Shown here: piece after piece, positions 31,865 to 42,870 of the stretch | How the letters are laid out: each line of letters opens with the position of its first letter | How positions within the stretch are numbered: the stretch's first letter is position 1 | Assembly: GCF_041146395.1 (NCBI RefSeq) | Contig: NC_090996.1 | Coordinates: 27,304,738 to 27,368,737, forward strand | From: Eulemur rufifrons | Lineage: Eukaryota; Chordata; Mammalia; Primates; Lemuridae | Direction: 5' to 3' | Length of the DNA: 64,000 bases | Translations under genes and position numbers: made by a program | The notes under the pieces: model-generated | The model's database searches: none | Told to the model about the DNA's origin: nothing | What the model saw: only the letters and a program-made list of their open reading frames with translations

Positions 31865-32455
31865 TCGAAAATCAACCTTATTGAAGTATGATTTATATAC
31901 CAAAAAAATGCACCCATTCTATTGTACATTTTGATGATTTTTTTTTTACAAATTTATACACCAGTATACCACCCACCACCACCATCATGATATAGAATAT
32001 TTCCAGCACCCCAGAAAGTCCCATTGGATCCCATCCTAATTAATCCCCCACCTCCAGCCTCAGACAAACAGTGACAAAGCCGCTAAGAACATGAGTGTGC
32101 AAGTCTTTGTGTAGACGTATGTTTTCATTTACCTTGAGTAAACACCTAGGAGTGGAATCGATGAGTCGTATGGTAAGTGTAGGTTAAACTATTTAAAAAC
32201 TGCCCAACTCTTTTCTATTGTACTATTTTACACCTGCCATATATAAGAATTCCAGTTACTTCACATTTTCACCATCACTTGATATTGTCAGTCTTTTCCA
32301 TTTTTGCCATTCTAATGGGTGATGTCTTGTTATGGTTTTAATATATATTTCCGTGATGACTGATAATATTGAGCATCTTTTCTTTGGCTTATCGATTATT
32401 TGTATATCTTCTTTGGTGGATTTGGTGTTCAAATCTTTGCCCCCTTAAATCTTAT
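31865..32455 (-). mobile_element. L1M LINE fragment
   Basis: Reverse complement of an old L1 3' region: 'atacaccagtataccacccaccaccaccatcatgatatagaatatttccagcacc', 'aaacacctaggagtggaatcg', 'attctaatgggtgatgtc', 'ttggtgttcaaatctttgccc'. Confidence 0.8.
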
Positions 32456-32669
32456 TTTAATGCTATCAACAAATCCAAGATCTTTATGGTAGAAGTTATG
32501 AAAGCTGAGCATTACAGGAAGATGTAATCAACCTCAGGACAATGAGAATGTCCCCTTTGCACTGCATTAATTGAGCTCTTTGGAACACCAGCTATTGCCA
32601 ACATAAGACTCTGGGTGTTGATACACCACAGAAAGGTAGGTAGATTGGTATAGTGGGATTAAACCTATA

Positions 32670-32852
32670 TTGTTATCTCAAACCAACCCTTAATTAGCTG
32701 GTTGACCCCTTGTGAGTCACTTAACCTCACCACAGTTACATACAAAAATAGAGCTAATGCAACCTACCTAAATGTGTTGTCAGGAAGACTGAAGCCAATA
32801 TACATGAGGTGTCTGTGGCATAGTAGATACTCAACATATGGATTTATTAATT
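32670..32852 (+). mobile_element. MIR SINE, diverged
   Basis: 'ttaattagctggttgaccccttgtgagtcacttaacctcacc' and 'tgaggtgtctgtggcatagtagatactcaac'. Confidence 0.75.
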
Positions 32853-32859
32853 CTACTCC

Positions 32860-33365
32860 AAATATATCAGTTATGTATTACCACAACAATGCTGCTTTCG
32901 AAACCACCACCCCAAACACTGTAGCCTTAAAAAAAGGCATTTATTTAGCTCTCATATCTATGATCAGTGATACAGGGTGGAGTCAGCTGGGCAGATGTTC
33001 CAGTCTCAGCTCAACTCATCGTGCCCAGGATTGGCTGGCTGTTGACTAATCTAGAATGATCTCAGATGGGGAAACTGGGTGACCTGGGTTTGTTTCACAT
33101 GTCTCTTATCCTTCAGCAGGCTAGTCTGGGAATATTCTCTTGGCAATGGTAGAAGGGCAAGAGAGCAAAAAGAAACACACAAGAGCTCTTCAACTCTAGG
33201 CTCCGAAGTGGCACAGAGTCACTCCTACCACATTCTATCAGCCAAAGAAAATCACAAGGCAAGATCAAATTCAAGAATTGGGGAAACAGACCACTTCTTT
33301 TGTGATAGAAACCACAAGTCACATGGAAAAGAGCGTGCATCCAGGGAGGTGTGAAGAATTGGGTC
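32860..33365 (-). mobile_element. old LTR (ERVL/MaLR-like)
   Basis: Opens 'atcagttatgtattaccacaacaatgctgctttcg' as a reversed LTR end would. It later has 'tcactcctaccacattctatcagccaaagaaaatcacaaggc' and 'aagagcgtgcatccagggaggtgtgaagaattgg'. Both strands have short frames through it; none is a gene. Confidence 0.5.
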
Positions 33366-34328
33366 TATCATTATAATCTGCCACACAAAACAATCTCCAA
33401 GTTGACCCCCTCAAAAAAAATAAACTTACTTCCTGCTCTCACATCTCACTAATTTTGGACTGAGGCTGAATATCTATGATCCAATTTTTCCTGATCCCAG
33501 AAAAAAATAACATCCCAATGACCTGACTTGTATAACATGTGAGGCAGTATCACTGCTCATTAACAAGTCTAGCTGGGCCAGGAGGTGAAACAGAAGCTGT
33601 GAAGTTGGGTCATTCACAAGGAGATGCCAATGGTGCTCATCACCCCTGCCCACACCAACTCCATTTCTCTATATTCTCCACCTTCCTGCCAAATCAGCTA
33701 GATTCCAAGGGGCCAAGCAGTCACTTCACCCCTTGAGACCAGGTGAAGGAAGACTGATCTCAGATGGAGATATCTTAACAAGTTTCTTTCACTTTACCAA
33801 TTATGGGCTAACATCTTGGACTCAGATCCTGAAAAATACAGACGTATACTGGAGCATACTGAGAATAACTGCCTCATGATGGACACCTACTGGGTAGTCT
33901 GGCCAACTCATAATGACCATTCCTATTGGTTCTCCCACCTGTAGACTTAACAGTGGGCTCTTGGCAGTCTATTTATACAAAAGGATATCACTACCCCACC
34001 CATGCCGGAGTCTTTGTTGATGTGAATGCAAGTGGGCTTCTCATCCAAGCTGGGTCAGAGCTCCTCCTTTAGAATTTGGAATTGGAATATTCAATCACTT
34101 CTGAGAAGTATGGGGTTGGCAGCTACTACTATGATTATGAAGATCATGGGGATTAGAAAAGCAGGGAAAGAAGGGCTTTGGAGAAAAGGAAAAAAAAAAT
34201 GAAGCACAGAGTAGGAAATAGAATCTAAATGGCTTCCAAATCTCTGGTTTGGGTTCTTGTGGTAGAACTTTGTTGTTGAATACCGTCCAATACTCATTCT
34301 TCCTTACTCAGGTATTCATATTTGGAAT
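33366..34328. other. unassigned sequence
   Basis: About 960 bases with no confident assignment. The texture (33760-34320) suggests an eroded LTR or internal retroelement segment, but I cannot match it. Confidence 0.3.
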
Positions 34329-34329
34329 T

Positions 34330-34850
34330 TACTTGAGAGCATCACCTTCCCCCTCCCAGCAGTCCAGGTCATCTGCACAAGAGCTGATCATACCCTAATC
34401 GCAGGGGAGGGTATGTCACCTAAGCCTAGCCAAATAAGAGCATCACCTTCTTCTGGCCATAATTATAACTTCAGGAATGGGAACATGACCTAATTAGAGC
34501 CAGTTAATCATGGGATTTAGGTAGATGAGACTAGAAGAAAGGAGCATCCTCCCTTTTCCATTAGACTTGAAGGCATATGGTTGTGAATCAGGGACCAATG
34601 GCCACCACCTGCTCACATGAGGAGAAATCCTGCCCAAAAATGGCGCCAACACAGCAGAAGCAGGGCTGAGAGATGGAAACAAAGTCCTGGTAACATCCCG
34701 TGGCTGGAGTTCCTTGATCCAGCTCTGGCGGAAGCAAGATCTCCAGCAAACTTTTCAGGTATAAGTCAGTAAATTCTCTTTTTGTCTTAACAAGTATGAA
34801 TTGGGTTTTCTGTTTGTTACAAACAAAGGTCAAAACTATGACTTCCCTGA
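34330..34850 (+). mobile_element. old LTR-like element
   Basis: Contains 'aatgggaacatgacctaattagagccagttaatcatgggattt', 'gaaatcctgcccaaaaatggcgccaacacagcagaagcagggctgagagatgg', and a 3' end 'cagtaaattctctttttgtcttaacaagtatgaattgggttttctgtttgttac'. This resembles the LTR split at 37670-39325. Confidence 0.55.
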
Positions 34851-35009
34851 AGCCAAGTTACATTCCAGCCCATGAGCAATCCCTGTAGACTTCTAATAAC
34901 TCCCTCTTTTCTACCTATGAAACTTGAGTAGTTTCTCTTACTAACAATCAAGAGTCACTATCCAGGACTTTCCTACTTCCTGTCATATGAGGATGGGAAG
35001 CAAGGGGGT

Positions 35010-35800
35010 GAGAGCATTCTAATATTTACACTGGACTAGGCACTTTATTATACAGTCAGTTCTGTTATGGTGTAACATACACAGTCCTAAAGATCACTAC
35101 ACCATGCAAAATCATGCAAAAAAACCTACAGGGTTTATGGGGAAGTTAGGTTAGAAGCACAGTACTCAAAAAATATCATTAGTGACACATTTTTTAAAAA
35201 GGCAGGAACCTAATTAAAATGGTAGTACCATTTTATACATGTTGAATGCATTTAAAATACATAAATACTACAATGAATATGGCACTTTACCTTGAAAAAG
35301 ACCTGAAGTTGGCTTGTGGAAGCAGGTGTCAAAGGGGTTGTAGCTATGAGTTACTGCAAAGCAGCGAAAGCTGAACAGAATGTTGTAACACCAGATGTGG
35401 ATGTGTATGGCTCATAAGGTAGGAAGCCGGTAGATGTTTGTGTGTGTGCGTGTGTGTGTATTTTGTGTGTTCCTATCTGGCTCAGTTTATCTGAGTGCAG
35501 TTTTTTGCATTTGCCTATTGTTTCTCACTGAAGAAATTGCACATGAGCAAATGCAAACTTCTCATTTTGTGCAAATTGTTTCCTGATGTATCAATCTCAC
35601 TGAACAAATTCATATTTTCAGAACAAGCGCTGTAACAGAATTGTCTCGGTTAACTGCCTTGCCTTAACCTCATGACATAGATATTACTTTTTCCAGATTT
35701 AAAAGTGAAGACATGGAGGCTCAGAAAGCCCGTTAAGTGGCAGAACTGAGATTCAAACCCATATCTGTCAAGACTCTAGCACTCACATGCTTCCCATATT
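35010..35800 (-). mobile_element. MIR SINE, split by a Tigger-like element
   Basis: The left part (35010-35052) has 'tctaatatttacactggactaggcactttatta'. The right part (35651-35800) has 'ttaacctcatgacatagatattactttttccagatttaaaagtgaagacatggaggctcagaaagcc'. The two join into one reversed MIR. Confidence 0.8.
35053..35650. mobile_element. Tigger-like non-autonomous DNA transposon
   Basis: Terminal sequences are inverted repeats ('cagtcagttctgttatggtg' at the left; the right end complements to 'cgagacaattctgttacagcg'). Each end abuts TA (35051-35052 and 35651-35652). About 600 bases with no open frame. It includes a (GT)-rich patch (35438-35470). Exact family not named. Confidence 0.65.
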
Positions 35801-36054
35801 GGCATGTTCCACCTGAGCTAGTGTTTCCTGTGATATGTGTGTAAGTTGCCTCACCCTTGGCTCTATGCTTGTCAGGTCTCAGGAATTACACAAGATTCTG
35901 TACTGAAATAAAGAAGGCACAGTAAGTGGTGACTGCATCATGTGGCCAACTCTACCTAAGGTATTTCACTTGTAAAATGAAACAGTGTTCATTTGCTACC
36001 CACCCATCTCACGGAGGAGATACAGTGGCTGAATACACTTATTGTCAAAGCAGT

Positions 36055-36237
36055 GGAGCTCTAACAGCTCACAAAGCATGAACAACTGGAGGATCCTCAT
36101 CCAACTTACCCCATTTGACAAAGGAGGAAACTGAGGGCCAGAGAAAGCAAGGGACTCACATAGTTTGCACAGGAAGGCAATGGCAGAATAGGGATTAAAA
36201 TCAGGGACTCTGGATCCCTAGTAAAGCCATTTCCCAA
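36055..36237 (-). mobile_element. MIR SINE
   Basis: 'cttaccccatttgacaaaggaggaaactgagggccagagaaagcaagggactcacatag' then 'agggattaaaatcagggactctggatccctagtaaagcc'. Confidence 0.85.
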
Positions 36238-36784
36238 TATGCCTGGAGTAAGATCCATTATAATCATGGTGCCCCATGGGACTTGGTTGAGCCATTGTTT
36301 ACTTGCACTGGCCCTTTGCCATCAATACAACAAAGATACAGGTATGGCCAGAAGGTGTGTCACTTGGCTACATGTAAGCCCAAAGCTCGTTATTGTGACA
36401 CTGAGTAATAACCCTGTGTTAGGACCCAGGATAATCAATCACCCAACCAACATTTACTGAGAAATCCCCTGTCAGTGACTCACTCCCTTCTTGCCATGAA
36501 GGGGTCTTTGGGATTCATTTCCCTCATTGCATTTCTCTCTTATAAATGTTTTTATAGAATTTTCCTACCCAAAAAGACTGCATTTATTAAAGAATAATTA
36601 ATTCTTTTCTACCATATTTTATTCATCAAAGCCTTAAAGAGCTGGCTGTCAGTGCCTCCAGTCTACAGCAGATAACTATACTATGCCGCAACACTGTACC
36701 GTGTTGCTGTAATTCTAGCCAAGGGCAGAAACACGTGATGTTTCCACTCACTCATGTGGTCCAGATCTCAGATTGAGTTCTCTC
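36238..36784. other. repeat-free sequence, candidate conserved element
   Basis: Unique by eye; includes a 19-base inverted repeat AAAGAAT-AATTA-ATTCTTT (36589-36607) centred on a TAATTA-type homeodomain core. Confidence 0.3.
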
Positions 36785-37218
36785 AGAAGCAGGGTCTGTA
36801 ATAAATTGTGAATGCAGATAGTTTTGGGGGCAAGTGATCTCAGAAAGGAAAATGGGGAAGTTACGGGAGGGAAGCAAGCCAGTCTAGGGTTAATGGGCTT
36901 GGAACTACAGTGGGCAACTGGGACTCGATGCTGCGAGGGACCACCAGAGGATGCTGCAGAGTGTGCCTCAGAGTGGACTCACCCAAGGGATGAGAAAGAT
37001 GGGTAGGTATCGTTGGCTGAGGGCTACGCCCAGAAGAATCAAATCTCTAGCATTTCTAGAGGCACTTCACCTCACCTGCAGAAGAGCATGCCGAGAGAAA
37101 GCCCTCAGACAGTAGGAGTGGGAGGTCCTCATAGCAGGATGCCATCAGCGTATATGGGAATGAAAGGACTGAAGAGGTGTGGACGGGGTGCCACTACACC
37201 TGCTACACCTGGTTATAG
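36785..37218 (+). mobile_element. unnamed interspersed repeat, copy 1
   Basis: 'ctcagaagcagggtctg...gaatgcagatagttttgggggcaagtgatctcag' parallels 'cacagaagcagactttgag...tacaatggtttatttgggaagtgatcccagg' at 47005-47215. It appears to be an old LTR or LINE-derived family I cannot name. Confidence 0.4.
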
Positions 37219-37269
37219 GTAAACACTTAGTTTTTAAAAGTCAGTCAAAAGACTAAAAACAGTAATTAT

Positions 37270-37510
37270 AAATGACATTGATCGACTGCTTGTTGTGTGC
37301 CAGGCACTATGCTAAATACTAGATATGAATGTTCTCATTTAGTCCTCACAGCAGCGTCGTGAGGTAAGTCCTATAATTATCCTCAGTCCATGGACCAGGA
37401 AGCTGATTCTTAGAGAGCTTAAGTAAATTGCCTGGGGTCAAGGGGCTAGGAAGAGACAGACCTGAGATTTGAGCCTACATGCCGCTGACTTCAGCACCTT
37501 TGTCTATCTA
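37270..37510 (-). mobile_element. MIR SINE, full length
   Basis: 'gactgcttgttgtgtgccaggcactatgctaaatactag', 'tctcatttagtcctcacagcagcgtcgtgaggtaagtcctataattatcctc', and the reversed head 'gacctgagatttgagcctacatgcc'. Confidence 0.9.
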
Positions 37511-37879
37511 CTAGTTCGTGCTGTCAGAAATCCTAAGAGTGATGAGACAGATGTGGGTCTATCTAACTCTGGAGGGTGAGAGGTCTGAAAGAGAGATCGG
37601 TACCTAGCCTGGAAGGCTATATCTAGAGGTCTGTGTGAAGACCTCTATTGCATTTGCATCCATTCCTCTGCCTTCTAGTAACAGCACCTCTACTTTCCTT
37701 TGGGAAAGGACTCCTCCTCCACTCACGCTCTGGGTAGTTTTGGAGGGCTGACATCACCACCTGGCTCCAGAACATGACCCAGGACTGACCAATCAGAGAA
37801 TTTCACCACCATTCCCAGACAGTGATTGGTTCAAGGAGGGTCATATGACATATGTTCCAATGACACTCTATGCCATAAC

Positions 37880-38434
37880 TTTTTTTTTATTTCAGCATAT
37901 TATGGGGGTACAAAAGTTTAGGTTATGTATATTGCCCTTGCCCTGTCTGCTCCCCGAGTCAGAGCTTCAAGTGTGTCCATCCCCTAGACGGTGCGCATCA
38001 CATTCATTAAGTATGTATACACCCATCCCCTCCCTCCCACATCTGCCCGACACCCGATTAATGTTACTCCTAAATGTGCTCTTAGGTGATGATCAGCGAA
38101 ACCAACTGGATGGTGAGTACATGTGGTGCTTATTTTTCCATTCTTGGGATACTTCACTTAGCAGAATGGGTTCCAGCTCTATTCAGGAGAACATAAGAGA
38201 TGCTATATCCCCATTATTTCTTATAGCTGAGTAGTACTCCATGGTATACATATACCACATTTTATTAATCCACTCATGTATTGATGGGCACTTGGGTTGT
38301 TTCCACATCTTTGCAATTGTGAATTGTGCTTCTATGAACATTCGGGTGTAGATGTCTTTGTTATAGAATGTCTTTTGTTCTTTTGGGTAGATGTCCAATA
38401 ATGGGATTGTTGGATCAAACGGTAGGTCTACTTG
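37880..38434 (-). mobile_element. 5'-truncated L1, lemur-type 3' UTR
   Basis: Antisense: a T-run (37880-37888) leads into 'atttcagcatattatgggggtacaaaagtttagg', then C-rich 3' UTR and the ORF2 end. An imperfect 11-base target duplication flanks it (TATGCCATAAC at 37869-37879, TATGCCACAAC at 38435-38445). It sits in the LTR above. Confidence 0.85.
38183..38434 (-). pseudogene. L1 ORF2 C-terminal remnant
   Basis: The antisense frame carries the L1 ORF2p C-terminal signature, including DLPFDPTIPLL, WKQPKCPS and YTMEYYSAIRN. It starts at the truncation point and hits a stop after about 83 residues. Typical ORF2 text (ELEPILLSEVSQ) continues in another frame just downstream, so a frameshift has broken it. 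The reverse transcriptase and endonuclease domains are absent, so it cannot be functional. Confidence 0.85.
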
Positions 38435-38584
38435 TATGCCACAACTTTTATATAGGAAAAGCTCTTTTTGGTGGGGATTGCTGAGCTGAGGGACAAAATT
38501 GCAGAGGGCTGTCTTTGCTACCACCTGGGGAGCGCCTGCTGAGGACGAAGCCATGAAGAGGTAAGTAGTGCCCTGAGATAGAGG

Positions 38585-39178
38585 CAGATTTCTTTTAAAT
38601 AAACTTTATTGGGGTGTAGTTTACAGCCACTAAAATGTACCCATGTTAAGGGTACAGTTTGGTAAATTTTGAGACATACACATTGTCAAGACCACCATGA
38701 CAATCAAGAGATCTCATCACTTGAAAAAGTTCTTTCACACTCATTTTCAGTCAATTACTCCAACCCCAGCCCCAAGTAACCACCGGTCCACCTTCTATCA
38801 TTATAGTTTTACCTTTTTAGGATCTCATATAAATGGAACCACACAATATATATTCTTCAGTGCCTGGCTTCTTTCCCTTTACATAATGCTTTTGAGATTC
38901 AACCATGTTTAGTGTGAATCAATATTCATTCTTTTTTATTGCTGAGAATTATTCCATTGTGTGGATGTACCATAGTTTGTTTATTCATTCTCCCACTGAT
39001 AGACATTTGGGTTGTTTCCAGCTTTTGGCTATTATGAATAAAGCTTCTGTGAATTATTAATGCAGATTCTTTGTGCGGACATAATTTTCAATTCTCTTGG
39101 ATAGATACATAGGAGCGAAATTGCTGGGTTGAATGCTAAGTGTATATTGAATTTTATACTTCAGTTTATAAGAAACAA
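38585..39178 (-). mobile_element. L1M LINE fragment in the same LTR
   Basis: Antisense old L1: 'aaataaactttattggggtgtagtttacagccac', 'ggatctcatataaatggaaccacacaatatatattc', 'attattccattgtgtggatgtaccatagtttg', 'gacatttgggttgtttccagc'. Antisense frames 38697-38912 and 39057-39344 are shadows of it. Confidence 0.85.
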
Positions 39179-39325
39179 AAAGATTTTTAACAACCTCTTT
39201 TGAGCACCTCCATCTAGCTGGATTTCTGGGCATTTTGCTCCATGACCCAATAAATACCATTAATTGCTTAAGCAAGTTTGAGATAGGTTTTACTGCTACT
39301 TGTAACTGAAAGAATACTGGGGTCC

Positions 39326-39724
39326 ATCCTCCAGATGATAACATCTGTATGTGTTGCCATAATTTCTGAAGAAAGCTGCGGGTTCTTCACCCAGTACTGG
39401 ACAACTAATAGTGCAACTCAATATTGAAAACAGAAATCTTGGGGATCCCTAAATGTTTTGATGTTCAGTAGACAGACTATACCCCGAAGACTCGGATATA
39501 GTTGTAGGGGAAGGGGGTATAAACAAACTCTCCAGGTCTCTTTCAGACCATAAAATTCTAGGTAGTTATGGTACCTTGAAGACAAAGCCAATGACTTTCA
39601 ACTTGAAAACCTAAACATCGACTCTGATCCAGGAGCAGCTCAGGTTTTCCCTTTCCTTGGCCAAAGTCTCTGCACTTCACATCCTTCTCCTATAAAATGG
39701 AAATCACACTAATTATCACAGCTA
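39326..39724. other. unassigned sequence
   Basis: No repeat or exon recognised between the LTR remnant and the MIR. Confidence 0.35.
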
Positions 39725-40612
39725 ACTGGCAGTTCTCCATTGTGTCAAGCGCTTTACATGCATTATATAGGTAGATCCTCAAGACGATCCTATGAGGATA
39801 TTCTCATTAGTACTCACATTCACAGGGAGGAAAATCAAGGCTTAAAGAAGTTAAGAATTGACCCACAATGAAAGTAAAATGGTTCAGCTATGGTATTAAT
39901 AAACAACAACATGGAGGTTTCTCAAAATATTAAAAATAAAACTTTCACATGATGCAGGCATCCTACTTCTGGGTATATATACCCAAAAGAATTGAAATCA
40001 AGATCTCAAAGAGATATCTGCACTCCTGTGTTCATTGCAGCATTATTTATAATAGCCAATCTATGGAAACAACCCAAATATCCACGAACAGATAAAATGG
40101 ATAAAGAAAATGTGATAGGTATATCCATACAATGGAATATTATTCAGCCTTAAAGAAGAAGGAAATCCCATCACGTGCTACAACATGTTTGAGACTTAAG
40201 AGCAACATGCTAAGTGAAATAAGCCAGCCACAAAACAATCAATACTGCATCGTACTGTTTGTATGAAGAATCTAAAATAGTCAAACTCATGGAAACAGAA
40301 AGTAGAAGGGTAGTTGCCAGGGGTATGAGGGAGGGGGAGATGGGGAGTTGCTAATTAATGGCCATTAACATCTCAATTATGCAAGATGAATAAGTTCTAG
40401 GAATCCGTAGTACCATAGTGTCCTTATAGTTAACAATACTATATTATACACTTAAAAAGTTGTTAACAGGGTGGATTTCATGTTAAGTGTTCTTACCACA
40501 ATTAAAAAAGTGAAAAAAAAAAAAAAAAAAAGACTGACCCACAATAGAAAGGAGGCGGCCAGGGTGTGACCTATGTCTGTCTGGTGACCAAGCAGGCACT
40601 TAACTACCACGT
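39725..40612 (-). mobile_element. MIR SINE, split by an L1
   Basis: The left part has 'ccattgtgtcaagcgctttacatgcattatatag', 'tcattagtactcacattcacagggaggaaaatcaaggcttaaagaagttaag'. The right part (40546-40612) continues with the reversed head 'gtgtgacctatgtctgtctgg...ggcacttaactaccac'. Confidence 0.8.
39870..40534 (+). mobile_element. 5'-truncated L1 inserted in a MIR
   Basis: Sense L1 with 'tactcctgggtatatatacccaaaagaattg'-type ORF2 text, a diverged ORF2 end, 3' UTR and a poly(A) tail of about 19 (40513-40531). The target duplication TGACCCACAAT occurs at 39859-39869 and again, perfectly, at 40535-40545. The ORF2 remnant has stops and is not separately annotated. Confidence 0.92.
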
Positions 40613-40664
40613 TCTACTAATCAGCAAAGGCCTACTGAGTGCCCATTAGGAATGAGGATCTACG

Positions 40665-40857
40665 TGGGTGGTTCTCACCCCAGGCTAAATATTTATTAAG
40701 GTCCTCTGGCGATTTTAAAGAATTTTAGTGCCTAGGCCACACCCCTAAACAATTAAGTCAGAATCTCTGTAAGTGGGACCAAGCCATCACTGTTTTCTAA
40801 ACTATTTCCAAGGGTTCCAGGTTTCCAGGGTCTCCTCCAAGTTTGAGGACCAGTCGT
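40665..40857 (+). mobile_element. MER5-like hAT element
   Basis: 'ggtggttctcaccccaggctaaatatttattaagg...ttttagtgcctaggccacacccctaaacaattaagtcagaatctctg', and a complementary right end 'gaggaccagtc'. Related to the fragment at 52343-52448. Confidence 0.6.
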
Positions 40858-40861
40858 CTAG

Positions 40862-41041
40862 GGAAGTGGTGTTTCAATGTAAGCGCGCATCAGAATCACA
40901 GGAAGGCCTTGTGGAGACAGGTCTGCAGGCCTCACGCCCACAGTCTACTTTAGCAGGTCTGGGCTGCGAATTTGCATGTCTAATATGTTTCCAGGTGATG
41001 CTGATGCTGGTCTGAGGACCAAATTTTGAAAACTCCTGGTC
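40862..41041 (+). mobile_element. MER20-like hAT element
   Basis: 'agtggtgtttcaatgtaagcgcgcatcagaatcacagg', 'gaatttgcatgtctaatatgtttccaggtgatgctgatgctgg', 'gaaaactcctgg'. It lies directly after another hAT copy. Confidence 0.75.
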
Positions 41042-41335
41042 TAGAAAGGGAGAGAAACAGAGTAATTAGCCCTTGCCTTCAAATAGGCAGACACAATACA
41101 GTGTCCTAAGTATTACGATAAATGAAGCATGGGACATTCTAGAAACTGAGAGAAGGGGGATATCAAGTATGCCTAGAAATTCAGAGAAAAATTCTAAGAG
41201 GAAATGATGTGATGCTGAATTTTGTAAGAATCTTCTTAAAATAATGGTATCAACGTTCAGGTAACTATGAATATAAGTGAGACAAGGTAGTAAAGCACCT
41301 GGCTCATAGTAGGTACTCAATAAAAGCCCTTCCAG
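41042..41335. other. mostly unassigned; L2/MIR tail at right
   Basis: 'taaagcacctggctcatagtaggtactcaataaaag' (41291-41326) is a sense terminal fragment shared by L2 and MIR. The rest may be an eroded LINE. Confidence 0.45.
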
Positions 41336-41544
41336 AACAAGTCACACAGGACACCACAGTCTTCCAGCCAGACATCCCTTCCCCAGTATCTGTCCCTTTC
41401 ATTAGCAGCGATGTTCACCACATTTGCATTTGACAGAAAGTAGCCAGGTCCACGGCTGCTACTTCCAGGCAAGCAGAGAGAGGCGCTGACCACGTAGAGG
41501 GAAGCATCACAGGAACCTGCAGATTCAGCCAACACGAGAACTTT

Positions 41545-41762
41545 GTGAGTCTACTGTGTAGTAGGCACTGTCCACGGTGCTTTATGTGCAAGCTCTGTAA
41601 AAATGGGTATTATCACCTGCCGGTTTATAGTTGAAGAAGCTGAGGCTCAGAGAGGTGAAGTAACTCACTTATCGTCACGCAGCTCATAGGTGGCAGAGAT
41701 GAGATTTGAACCCAGGTCTTGTATCATTCCAACCTTCTCTTTCTATCACACTATACTTCCTC
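41545..41762 (-). mobile_element. MIR SINE, nearly full length
   Basis: 'gtgagtctactgtgtagtaggcactgtccacggtgctttatgtg', 'agttgaagaagctgaggctcagagaggtgaagtaactc', 'gagatttgaacccaggtcttg'. Confidence 0.92.
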
Positions 41763-42100
41763 TTTCAGAACATCCTGCCTGGCTTGCATGAATCTCAGCA
41801 CTGGTGAGAGTAGGGGATCCAAACCCTTTGATATTTATCTGTGGGACTGGCACCTCCACAGGGCCAAAGGTGCCAGATAGGCTGTTGCACTGAACCAGCC
41901 AAAGTCGGCCTCCACAAGCCTGCCAGCTGGGCTGTCCAGCACCGGGTTGCAGCTGCCAAAGGCAAGCAGGTGAACACCAAGCTGTTGGAAGCCCAAAAAG
42001 AGCAGTGACAGCTTCACTGTTGCAAAATAGATGTTCTGGGCTTGGCCTCTTCCTAGTAGCTGCCAGGAAGGGGCTGTGCAAATGCCTCCTTTGTCCTAGA
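41763..42100. other. unassigned sequence
   Basis: Four overlapping frames (41746-42226) on both strands in different phases; no repeat or protein family recognised. Confidence 0.35.
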
Positions 42101-42104
42101 AAGA

Positions 42105-42305
42105 AGGCGGCTCTGGAGCCAGCAGACCTGAGTTCAATTTCTTCTGTATGTGCTTGTGCTACTTGTTCACTTCCTCTGATTTTCTTTTTCTCTCTTTATA
42201 ATGGACATAACCAACCCACTCAGTGATAGTGAGGGTTAATGGAGATGAGAAATGAAGAGCTATGGCCCAGTTCCTGGCACATAAAAGATGTCCTGTTACT
42301 GCTTC
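42105..42305 (+). mobile_element. MIR SINE
   Basis: 'ggcggctctggagccagcagacctgagttcaatttc' is a good head. The tail reads 'gcccagttcctggcacataaaagatgtcc'. Confidence 0.88.
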
Positions 42306-42404
42306 TCCCTTCTCTTCCTCTGCTTCGCCTTTCCCTGAATTTCAGGTGTAAATCATAGTCCACAGTGTGTTCTTACCACCCACCCTGTTTTCCTGATCCC
42401 TTCT

Positions 42405-42870
42405 GGAATGGGTTGAATAGCATCCCTCCAAAAGATATGCCCATGGCCTAACCCCAGAACCTACAAACATGACCTTTTTAGAAAAAGGCTTTGCAGATGT
42501 AATCAAGTTAAGGATCTCAAGATGAGATCATCACGGATTACCTGGGTGGCCTCTAAATCTAATGACAGATGTTTTTATAAGCGAGGCACCGGGAGATTTG
42601 AGACACGCCAGTGCAGAGAGCACAAGGCCACGGGAAGACAGAGGCAGACACTGGAATTAGGCATCCAAGAGCCCAGGCAAGCCCGGAGCCACCAAGAAGC
42701 AGGAAGAGGCAAGAACGGCTTCTCCCTCGAGACTCCAGAGGGAGTGAAGCCCTACCAATGCCTTGCTTGCAGACTTCTGGCCTCCAAAATGGTAAGCAAA
42801 TTAATTTCTGCTGTTTTAAAACCACGCAATGTGTGATGCTTTGTCACGGCAGCTCTAGGCCACCACTACA
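42405..42870 (+). mobile_element. MLT1-type MaLR solo LTR
   Basis: Sense MLT1: 'gggttgaatagcatccctccaaaagatatgcccatggcctaaccccag', 'ctttgcagatgtaatcaagttaaggatctcaagatgagatcatc', 'gacttctggcctccaaaatggtaagcaaattaatttctgctgttttaa', 'cacggcagctctaggccaccactaca'. No internal retroviral genes beside it. Frames of 88-131 codons within it are spurious. Confidence 0.85.

Larger units (their letters stand above)
37670..39325 (+). mobile_element. old LTR split by two LINE insertions
   Basis: Three pieces fit one LTR. 37670-37879 has 'gacccaggactgaccaatcagag'; 38446-38585 has 'gctgagctgagggacaaaattgcagagg' and 'accacctggggagcgcctgctgaggacgaagcc'; 39180-39325 has 'aataaataccattaattgcttaagcaagtttgagataggttttactgctacttg'. 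An antisense L1 and an antisense L1M lie between them. Non-coding. Confidence 0.6.
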
